Below are positions 57,886 through 64,000 of a DNA stretch of 64,000 nucleotides, piece after piece (position 1 is the first letter of the stretch; the number at the start of each line of letters is the position of its first letter). Source of the stretch: Arthrobacter sp. Edens01. GTDB lineage: Bacteria; Actinomycetota; Actinomycetes; Actinomycetales; Micrococcaceae. The stretch covers positions 35,890 through 99,889 of the forward strand of contig NZ_LKIU01000003.1 of assembly GCF_001307035.1 (NCBI RefSeq), written 5' to 3'. A program made the position numbers and the translations under genes. A model generated the notes under the pieces. That model was not told where the DNA came from, did not search any database, and was given only the letters and a program-made list of their open reading frames with translations.

Positions 57886-59547
57886 TCAGATCAGTCCTTC
57901 TGCCAGGGGACCCAGCGCGAGTACGGGAAAGAAAGTGAGGGAGGTGACAAGCACGGTGACGCCGCTGAGCATCAGCACTGACTGCGGCCGGTGGGTAGGC
58001 AGGGTCCCTGCCGTTACCGGGACCTTGCCCTGCGCGGCCAGGGTCCCGGCGAGCGCCAGGACGAAGATGATTGGCAGGAACCGGCCCAGCAGCATGGCCA
58101 GGCCCAGCGCAGTGTTCAGCCACGGCGTATTGGCAGTCAGCCCGGCGAAGGCCGAACCGTTGTTGTTGGCTGCGGAAGTGAACGCGTAAAGGACCTCGCT
58201 GAAGCCGTGCGGGCCGGTGTTCAGCATGGACGTCTCTTCGATTTCCGCCCGGATGCCGGGCAGGGCAAAGCTCAGGGAGGTGCCGGCGAGGACCAGCGCG
58301 GGCATGGCCAGCACGTACAGGCAGGCCAGTTTGATCTCCCGCGGACCGATCTTCTTGCCCAGGTACTCGGGGGTCCGGCCGACCAGCAGCCCGGAAATGA
58401 AGGCCGCGACGACGGCCAGGACGAGCATGCCGTAGAGCCCGGAACCCACCCCGCCCGGGGCGATCTCGCCGAGCATCATGTTCAGCATGGCCATCATGCC
58501 GCCGAGGGCTCCGAAGCTGTCATGCATGGAGTTCACGGCACCGGTGGAGGTCAGGGTGCTGGTGCTGCCGAACAGAGTGGAGCCGGCGACGCCGAAGCGG
58601 GTTTCCTTGCCCTCCATGGCACCGGCGGTCCCGTCCGCAGCAGCTAACTCAAACGCCGTCATGGCCGCCACGGACAGCATGAAGATGCCCGCCATGGCGG
58701 CGAGGATGGCGTACCCCTGCCGGCGGTCGCCGATCATGGTGCCGAATGTGCGCGGCAGCGAGAACGGGAGAATGAGCATCAGCAGTACGGATACCAGGTT
58801 GGTAAACGCGTTCGGGTTCTCGAACGGGTGGGCGGAGTTGGCATTGAAGAATCCGCCGCCGTTGGTGCCCAGCAGCTTGATGGCTTCCTGCGTGGCCACC
58901 GGGCCGCCCGGGATGCTCTGGGTGCCTCCGGCCAGGGTTGAAACCTCGGTGAAGCCGGTGAAGTTCTGGATGACCCCGCCCAGCAGCAGAATCACGGCTC
59001 CCACTGCCGCACCCGGCAGCAGGATGCGGGTGAGGGACCGGGTCAGGTCCACCCAGAAATTGCCGATGGTCACGGCCCCGCGGCCAGCGAAGCCCCGCAC
59101 CAGGGCAATGGCCACGCAGAGCCCGACGGCGGCGGACAGGAAGTTCTGGACCGCCAGGCCCGTGGCCTGGACGGCGTAGCCCATGGTGGCTTCGGGCGAG
59201 TAGGACTGCCAGTTGGTATTGGTTACGAAGGACACCGCGGTGTTGAAGGACAGGCCCTCCGGAACAGCGGGCAGTCCCAGGGAAGCTGGAAGCAGCGGCT
59301 GGAGCCGCTGCAGCAGATAGAGCGCCAGCACACCCAGCGCCGAGAACACCAGGACCGACCGAAGATAGGACTGCCAGGGCTGCCCCGAGCGCGGGGCGAC
59401 GCCCAGCGCCCGGTACACGCCGCGTTCGGCAGCCAGGTCCTTCTGCGAGGTATAGGCATGAGCCATGTAGTCGCCCAGTGGACGGTGTACCAGGGCAAGG
59501 AACAGGGCGACGGCGAGGAACTGGCCGAGCGCCAGCCAGCCCGCCAT
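57886..59547 (-). CDS. kdpA: Potassium-translocating subunit KdpA
   Basis: The 553-residue channel-like subunit has the four selectivity loops of the KtrB/TrkH type, among them [10 protein letters not shown] and [16 protein letters not shown]. Family stretches Y-L-G-K-K-I and [10 protein letters not shown] are present. It provides the K+ path of the Kdp pump. Its ATG overlaps the kdpF stop by one base. Confidence 0.96.
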   Translation of the reverse strand: MAGWLALGQFLAVALFLALVHRPLGDYMAHAYTSQKDLAAERGVYRALGVAPRSGQPWQSYLRSVLVFSALGVLALYLLQRLQPLLPASLGLPAVPEGLSFNTAVSFVTNTNWQSYSPEATMGYAVQATGLAVQNFLSAAVGLCVAIALVRGFAGRGAVTIGNFWVDLTRSLTRILLPGAAVGAVILLLGGVIQNFTGFTEVSTLAGGTQSIPGGPVATQEAIKLLGTNGGGFFNANSAHPFENPNAFTNLVSVLLMLILPFSLPRTFGTMIGDRRQGYAILAAMAGIFMLSVAAMTAFELAAADGTAGAMEGKETRFGVAGSTLFGSTSTLTSTGAVNSMHDSFGALGGMMAMLNMMLGEIAPGGVGSGLYGMLVLAVVAAFISGLLVGRTPEYLGKKIGPREIKLACLYVLAMPALVLAGTSLSFALPGIRAEIEETSMLNTGPHGFSEVLYAFTSAANNNGSAFAGLTANTPWLNTALGLAMLLGRFLPIIFVLALAGTLAAQGKVPVTAGTLPTHRPQSVLMLSGVTVLVTSLTFFPVLALGPLAEGLI

Positions 59548-59636
59548 CAGAATTTCTCCGGCCGCAGGAGTGCAGCCAGCACGTAGACCGCCGAGACGGC
59601 AGCCAGGATCAGCGCAGCGTAGTCGAAGGCGTTCAC
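59547..59636 (-). CDS. kdpF: Potassium-transporting ATPase subunit KdpF
   Basis: The 29-residue single-membrane peptide ends in [10 protein letters not shown], which is the KdpF signature (Y-L-x-x-A-L-L-x-P-E-x-F). GTG at 59636 is preceded by GGAGA. It stabilises the KdpABC complex. The start overlaps the TGA of another tiny ORF upstream. Confidence 0.9.
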   Translation of the reverse strand: MNAFDYAALILAAVSAVYVLAALLRPEKF

Positions 59637-59716
59637 AGCTTCTCCACCGCCCGGGCCAGCAGGGCCAGTCCGGCGAAGAACGCCGCCGTTCCCGCGACTA
59701 TCAGTACATCCAGCAA
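59633..59716 (-). CDS. 27-residue single-membrane ORF ahead of kdpF
   Basis: A TTG-initiated ORF (weak GGGGG eight to ten bases upstream) encodes [20 protein letters not shown] followed by A-R-A-V-E-K-L. It is one membrane helix with a charged tail. Its TGA overlaps the kdpF GTG (GTGA). Similar tiny hydrophobic ORFs before kdpF are, to my memory, common in other actinobacteria. A part of the Kdp complex, or a translational coupler, are both possible. Confidence 0.5.
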   Translation of the reverse strand: MLDVLIVAGTAAFFAGLALLARAVEKL

Positions 59717-59976
59717 GGGGTGCCCCCAACAAACTCGTTCGTGCTCCCACCGGTCCGGAAGGAGGGCGCCGTCAAGCGCCGAAACGAGTAGAAACCCCGT
59801 GCCGGGGTGTTTGGGGAATCCTCACGGATTCCTAACGCCAGGCAGGCAGACCATAACGAATTCCCTGCGGTTCGGGCCCTGGGAGGTCGGCTGGCCGGTG
59901 CTGCCGTTCCGCGGGGCATGGCACAGCCCGTAGTGTTTTCCGCACCCGGAGCCGCTAGTTTCCCCTTGGAGTCATC
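59717..59976. promoter_or_regulatory. kdp promoter and leader region with inverted repeat
   Basis: This 260-bp region between the kdp operon and the divergent 59977 gene holds no gene. GGAATCC (59815-59821) and GGATTCC (59826-59832) form a 7-bp inverted repeat with TCAC between, about 100 bp before the first kdp ORF. It is a candidate KdpE site. Downstream, GC-rich hairpins (59765-59780; 59795-59807) and CTCGTT (59734-59739) with AACGAG (59783-59788) could shape the leader RNA. No known riboswitch is recognised. Confidence 0.45.
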
Positions 59977-60162
59977 GTGTCGATCCTCACCCTGCTGCTC
60001 CCGCTGGCCGGGATCATCGCCGCCGTGATCCTGATAGTGCTCATCTTCCGCGGCTCACGTATCCCGGTGGAGGATGTCCAGGGCCGCAAACGGGTCAACC
60101 GCTGGTTCTGGATCCTGGGAGTGTTCGTGGCGGCAGTGTTTGTATTCCTGACGTTCGCATGA
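59977..60162 (+). CDS. Small hypothetical membrane protein, 61 residues
   Basis: It has two hydrophobic helices (about residues 4-24 and 43-60) joined by R-G-S-R-I-P-V-E-D-V-Q-G-R-K-R-V-N-R-W. The start is GTG at 59977, six bases after GGAG. It is divergent from the kdp operon. No family is recognised. Confidence 0.65.
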   Translation: MSILTLLLPLAGIIAAVILIVLIFRGSRIPVEDVQGRKRVNRWFWILGVFVAAVFVFLTFA

Positions 60163-60226
60163 GCCGGACCTGGTCCGGGACAAAGGTCCGCGCAGGTCAG
60201 CGCTGGCCGGCGGATACCCTAGAAGG

Positions 60227-62227
60227 ATGGACAAAGGCCAAACCCTCCGCGTTGCCGTGATCGGTGCCGGTCCGCGCGGTGTCTCGGTCCTTGACCGGCT
60301 GCTTGCCCGCTACCTGGAACTGCCGGCTGCGGACCGGCCTGTGCTGCAGGTCAGCATGGTTGATCCGTTCAACCCGGGGCCCGGGCATGTGTGGCGGACC
60401 AGCCAGTCCCGGCAGTTCCTGATGAACACCCCCTGCCTTTTCCCTACGGTGGTCCCCGCTGGGCGGACAGCCGAAGAACTCGCTCCCTCAGCCACAGGGC
60501 TCTCGCTGGGACAGTGGGTGCGCCTGATGGCCCAGGACCCGGCACCTGCGCTGAGCGCCGGGGACCGGGAGGAAATCGCCTGCCTTGGCCCTGCCGACTT
60601 CCCCAGCCGCGCCCTGTACGGCAGGTATCTGGAATGGACCTACGCGCATCTGGCGGATGCTGCCGCCCAGGCGGGCGCCGTCGTTGTCCATCACCGGGCC
60701 GAAGCCCTGTCGCTGCAGCGTCTGGGCACCGGGTTTGTCATTGAACTGGCGGGGGAGGACCCGCTGGCTGCGGACGCCGTGGTCCTCGCCCTGGGCCATC
60801 TGCCGGCAGCCCTCACGCCCGAGCAGAACCGGCTTAGCGATGCCGCCTCCCGGCTGGGGCTGCAGTACCTGCCCCCGGCCGTTCCCTCGGACGCGGACTT
60901 CTCCGTGCTGCCCGCCGGGGAACCTGTGCTGGTCCGCGGCCTGGGACTGAACTTCTTTGACATCATGGCGCATGTGACCCTGGGCCGCGGCGGAGTGTTT
61001 GTGCCAACCGGGGAGCCCGCGGGCCGTGCCCTGCGCTACGAGCCTTCCGGCCGGGAACCGGTGCTGGTGGCCGCCTCGCGCCGCGGCACCCCGTACCGTG
61101 CCAAGGCAAAACTCGAGAGTTATGTGCCGCGCAGCGTGACCCTGCGCTGGTTTACCCAGGAAACTGCCGGGAGGTTTGCCGCGGAAGGCATCCAGCCCGG
61201 GTTCGACCACGACCTCTGGCCGCTGCTGCACCGCGATGCCGTGTGGGCTTACTACTCAACCCTGGCGCGGACCACCCCGGACTGCCTCACAATCCCGGCT
61301 GACGACTTCCTCGCTGAGCTGGAAGCCGCGCTCAATGTGGCCGGCCCGGACTGGGATGCCGCAAAGGAAGAAGTCCTGGCGCGCTGCGTGCCGTCGGACC
61401 AGCGGGCCAGCCTGGAAGCTTTGGCCCAGCCGCTGGGCCGGCGTCCGTTCGCCGGTCCCGAGGACCTGGACGCAGAAATCCTGCGCTATCTGGAGGACGA
61501 CGCTGCCGGCTCCGCGAAGGGCGAGGACGACCCGCTGAAGATGGCCATCGGTGCGCTGAACGCCGGCCGTTCCCTGCTGAAGGCAGTAGTGGCCGACGGC
61601 GGACTGGCGGAGGAATCCTGGCTCACTGAACTGCGCGGCTGGTTTGAACCCCTGGTGGAGGGGCTGGCCTCCGGGCCGCCGCCGGAACGGATCGAACAGC
61701 TCGCCGCCCTGGTGCGCGCAGGGCTGGTCCACTTTGTGGGTCCGGACCCGCGTTTCGACGTCGATGAAGCCCGCGCCGTCTTCACCGCGTCTTCTCCCTG
61801 GGTAGCAGGTGAGTACGCGGCCACCACCCTCGTGGAGGCGATGATGCCGCCCAACCGGGTCAACGCAACGCTCTCACCACTGCTGGCGGATCTGCTGCAC
61901 CGCGGGGAAGCCCGGCCCAAGGTGATGATGGCGCCCAACGGCACGCCCGTCCTTACGCCGGGGCTGGATGTTTCACTGCCGCCGTACCGTCCGCTGGACG
62001 TCAAGGGCAAACCCCAGGAGAACCTCTACGTCCTGGGCCTGCAGCTCTCCTCGGTGCAATGGGGCACCGCGATCGCCGCGGAATCCGGAGCCCCGGCCTC
62101 AGCCGGTTCCCGGACCCTGCGCGACGCCGATGACATTGCTGCGGCGCTCCTGGCCGGCCCCGGACTGCCCCGGGACCGGCAGGAGCCCGCTAGAACGGGT
62201 ACTGACGCGGTTCGTGCTGGAGCGTGA
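60227..62227 (+). CDS. FAD/NAD(P)-binding protein (NAD_binding_9 type)
   Basis: The 666-residue protein starts with a dinucleotide fold [31 protein letters not shown] follows, a pattern typical of the FAD/NAD(P)-binding domain family (NAD_binding_9). Later blocks are [17 protein letters not shown] and a closing [12 protein letters not shown]. Similar proteins are annotated as putative N-hydroxylating or amino-acid-modifying oxidoreductases, but the reaction is unknown. TACCCT ends six bases before the ATG. The end overlaps the aldehyde dehydrogenase gene on the other strand by 38 bp. Confidence 0.85.
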   Translation: MDKGQTLRVAVIGAGPRGVSVLDRLLARYLELPAADRPVLQVSMVDPFNPGPGHVWRTSQSRQFLMNTPCLFPTVVPAGRTAEELAPSATGLSLGQWVRLMAQDPAPALSAGDREEIACLGPADFPSRALYGRYLEWTYAHLADAAAQAGAVVVHHRAEALSLQRLGTGFVIELAGEDPLAADAVVLALGHLPAALTPEQNRLSDAASRLGLQYLPPAVPSDADFSVLPAGEPVLVRGLGLNFFDIMAHVTLGRGGVFVPTGEPAGRALRYEPSGREPVLVAASRRGTPYRAKAKLESYVPRSVTLRWFTQETAGRFAAEGIQPGFDHDLWPLLHRDAVWAYYSTLARTTPDCLTIPADDFLAELEAALNVAGPDWDAAKEEVLARCVPSDQRASLEALAQPLGRRPFAGPEDLDAEILRYLEDDAAGSAKGEDDPLKMAIGALNAGRSLLKAVVADGGLAEESWLTELRGWFEPLVEGLASGPPPERIEQLAALVRAGLVHFVGPDPRFDVDEARAVFTASSPWVAGEYAATTLVEAMMPPNRVNATLSPLLADLLHRGEARPKVMMAPNGTPVLTPGLDVSLPPYRPLDVKGKPQENLYVLGLQLSSVQWGTAIAAESGAPASAGSRTLRDADDIAAALLAGPGLPRDRQEPARTGTDAVRAGA

Positions 62228-63671
62228 CTGTCTGGTCCTGAGTGAACTCCTCGACGGCCCACTCGCCGTTGAACCGACCCAGGCCGGAGTTCTTCACCCC
62301 GCCGAAGGCTACGTGCACTTCATCATGGACAGGCATGTCATTCACGTGGGCCATGCCCACCTGCAGCTTCCGGGCGAACTGCAGCCCGCCCTCGGCTGAG
62401 GCGGTGAAGACTGCGCCGGAGAGGCCCTGCGGGGTGGCGTTGGCCAGTTCCAGTGCATGAGCGGCGTCGTGTGCGCGCTGGATGCCTGCGATCGGGCCGA
62501 AGATCTCCTCGCGTGCCAGCTCCATGTCCTGGGTGACGCCGGTGAAGATCCACGGGCTGAGGACCTGCCCGTTGGTGCTGCCTTCCAGGACGGTTTCAGC
62601 ACCTTCTTCCTTGGCCTGGTTGATCTTGGTTTCCAGGCCTTCGAGCTGCTTGGCGTTGATGATCGGGCCGATCACGGTCTTCGGATCCGAGGGATCGCCC
62701 ACGGGCAATGACCGTACGTGCTGGGTGAACTTCTCCACGAACTCGTCATGGATGGAGTCCTCAAGGATGATCCGGTTGATTGCCATGCAGATCTGTCCCT
62801 GGTGCAGGAACTTGCCCATTACCGCGGCACGGACGGCCTGGTCCACATCGGCGTCAGCCAGGACCACGAACGGGCCGTTGCCGCCGAGTTCAAGCGCCGT
62901 GTACTTGAGGTGGTCACCGCTCGCGGCGAGGGCGCCTACGTTCTTGCCCACCGCCGTCGAGCCCGTAAACGAAATCAAGGACGGGACGGGGTGCTCCACG
63001 ACGGCATCGCCGATCTCTGAACCGGCACCGGCAACAACGCTCAGCACGCCGGCCGGCAGCCCGGCTTCCTCAAAGATCTTCGCGATCAGCAGTCCGCCGG
63101 TGACCGGTGTGTCGCTTGCCGGCTTAAGAACGACGGCGTTGCCAAGTGCAAGGGCGGGTGCCACGGAACGCTGGGAGAGGTGGAGCGGGAAGTTCCAGGG
63201 ACTGATGACGCCGACGACGCCGAGCGGGCCGCGGTAGACGCGGTCTTCCTTGCCGGGGATATCGGAATCAAGGATCTGGCCGTGGACGCGGTGGGGAAAG
63301 GACGCAGATTCTCGGGTGATGGCAGTTGCCGAGTCGATCTCGATCGCGGCCTTTACCGCTGTGCTGCCGGATTCAGCTGCGAGCCAGGCGGCGATTTCAT
63401 CGCGCCGTTCTTCCAGGATGTCGGCGGCACGCTCCAAGATGCGGCGGCGTTCGGCCGGGGGAGTGGCGGCCCAGTCCGGCTGGGCTTCCTGCGCGCTGCG
63501 GTATGCATCGTCGAGGTCTTCGCTGGAGGCCAGCTGCAGGGTCAGGAGTTCTTCGCCGGTGTAGGGGTTCGTGTCCGGGGATGCTTTGTGTGAACGGCCT
63601 TCGCGCCATTCTCCGGCGATGAACTGCTTGGCCGGGATCCAGCCGGATGCTGCGGGGTTGGCGGCGGTCAT
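62190..63671 (-). CDS. Aldehyde dehydrogenase (benzaldehyde/aromatic-type)
   Basis: The 493-residue NAD(P)-dependent dehydrogenase has the cofactor segment P-W-N-F-P-L, Rossmann G-S-T-A-V-G, catalytic Glu in L-E-L-G-G-N-G-P, and catalytic Cys in G-Q-I-C-M-A-I-N-R. The last of these is typical of the benzaldehyde dehydrogenase (XylC)-like branch. E-E-I-F-G-P closes it. It oxidises an aldehyde to its acid. ATG at 63671 follows AAGGAGA. It is convergent with the flavoprotein gene, overlapping by 38 bp. Confidence 0.92.
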   Translation of the reverse strand: MTAANPAASGWIPAKQFIAGEWREGRSHKASPDTNPYTGEELLTLQLASSEDLDDAYRSAQEAQPDWAATPPAERRRILERAADILEERRDEIAAWLAAESGSTAVKAAIEIDSATAITRESASFPHRVHGQILDSDIPGKEDRVYRGPLGVVGVISPWNFPLHLSQRSVAPALALGNAVVLKPASDTPVTGGLLIAKIFEEAGLPAGVLSVVAGAGSEIGDAVVEHPVPSLISFTGSTAVGKNVGALAASGDHLKYTALELGGNGPFVVLADADVDQAVRAAVMGKFLHQGQICMAINRIILEDSIHDEFVEKFTQHVRSLPVGDPSDPKTVIGPIINAKQLEGLETKINQAKEEGAETVLEGSTNGQVLSPWIFTGVTQDMELAREEIFGPIAGIQRAHDAAHALELANATPQGLSGAVFTASAEGGLQFARKLQVGMAHVNDMPVHDEVHVAFGGVKNSGLGRFNGEWAVEEFTQDQTVTLQHEPRQYPF

Positions 63672-63951
63672 GGGCGTTCTCCTTTGTGAGGGTACGTTTC
63701 TGACGATGCCGGGTATAACCAAGCATACTTACTTCTTGTTCCCTGTTTGGTCCGGGAATCTTGGCCTGTTTGGTCCGTTCCAGCCGGTGCATGACCGCGG
63801 TGCGGAACCTGGCTCGGTGCCGGGGCCTTCAAGCTTCGGGGAGATAAGCGTTTTGGGCCTGGCTGCCGAAACCTTCGGGGAGTAAACGTCGCTTTGGGCC
63901 CGGTGGAGTCATATGGTCAGTGCAACGCCCTGATTTTGCAGGAGCGATGTG
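63672..63951. promoter_or_regulatory. Divergent promoter region with imperfect direct repeat
   Basis: The 280 bp between the aldehyde dehydrogenase and the last gene hold no gene. Two near-copies of CTTCGGGGAG…TTTGGGCC occur, starting at 63834 and 63873: CTTCGGGGAGATAAGCG then TTTTGGGCCTGG, and CTTCGGGGAGTAAACG then TCGCTTTGGGCCCGG. The spacing of 39 bases is nearly four helix turns. Regulator binding sites or a small repeat family are possible. Confidence 0.4.
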
Positions 63952-64000
63952 ATGCCCAGAACTTTCCCTTACAGCTACAACCAGGACTTCAGAGACCGGC
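63952..64000 (+). CDS. Start of an unidentified gene (cut by window edge)
   Basis: ATG at 63952 follows AGGAG (63940-63944) by seven bases and reads M-P-R-T-F-P-Y-S-Y-N-Q-D-F-R-D-R before the window ends. A GTG directly before it (63949) is an alternative start. Too little is visible to name it. Confidence 0.45.
   Translation, partial: MPRTFPYSYNQDFRDR

Noticed and set aside
59717..59976. ydaO-type c-di-AMP riboswitch upstream of kdp
   Set aside because: No conserved ydaO sequence blocks could be recognised in the region. Only GC-rich hairpins and one inverted repeat are present.
1..64000. Mobile elements, prophage or CRISPR array
   Set aside because: No transposase, integrase, phage structural gene or regularly spaced repeats were found. 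The only long repeat is the single inverted repeat at 35969-36028.

Overview
This is 64 kb of GC-rich chromosome with actinobacterial gene content: an lhr–nei2 pair, GTP-dependent PEP carboxykinase, a thiM-thiE-thiD/tenA operon, PadR and winged-helix regulators, and many GTG/TTG starts. Gene content and gene order fit Arthrobacter or a related member of the Micrococcaceae; this is inference, because no rRNA is present. I see no prophage, insertion sequence, integrase or CRISPR array. Most of the window is ordinary, densely packed core chromosome.

Layout. 1-6.3 kb: RluA-type pseudouridine synthase (cut by the window edge), a small unknown gene, Nei2 glycosylase and the Lhr helicase. 6.3-13.7 kb: an operon of an Opp/Dpp-type ABC importer and a C45-family amidohydrolase, divergent from a LacI regulator with a perfect 16-bp palindrome between them. 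13.7-23.1 kb: PutP, RlmH, a patatin, DUF1905 and DUF808 proteins, then a tightly overlapped trio for lipid synthesis (CDP-alcohol phosphatidyltransferase, PlsC-type acyltransferase, CdsA-type cytidylyltransferase). 23.2-31 kb: tRNA-Ser(CGA), TadA, Upp, a receiver-less winged-helix regulator, SixA-like phosphatase, a disulfide-type flavoprotein, tRNA-Arg(ACG) and PckG. 31-41.8 kb: phosphomannomutase, a RecQ with a phosphoribosyltransferase-like tail, a GntR/FadR regulator, a dienoyl-CoA-isomerase-type crotonase, an aldo/keto reductase, L-2-hydroxyglutarate oxidase, MgtE with a long structured leader, and tRNA-Ser(GCU). 41.9-48.1 kb: prolyl oligopeptidase, a TRIC channel and a PadR–DUF1048–ABC–phosphotransferase cassette. 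48.2-51.3 kb: thiamine operon under a TPP riboswitch. 51.4-59.9 kb: MarR regulator and the complete kdp potassium system, with an extra 27-residue membrane ORF ahead of kdpF. 59.9-64 kb: a small membrane protein, a large FAD/NAD(P)-binding protein, an aldehyde dehydrogenase and the start of one more gene.

The most interesting signal is the roughly 290-nt leader between tRNA-Ser(GCU) and mgtE. It carries a 22-codon ORF with a strong Shine-Dalgarno sequence and a peptide that begins Met-Asp-Asp. It also carries an element that can pair either with the end of that ORF or with the mgtE ribosome-binding site. This is the architecture expected of a magnesium-responsive translational attenuator. A second genome-style signal is the recurring TANNNT-N6/7-start geometry at about ten genes, which suggests frequent leaderless transcripts. 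Other points worth following are a 24-bp perfect nested inverted repeat, the substituted CDP-alcohol phosphatidyltransferase motif, and several tiny ORFs that overlap the next start codon.
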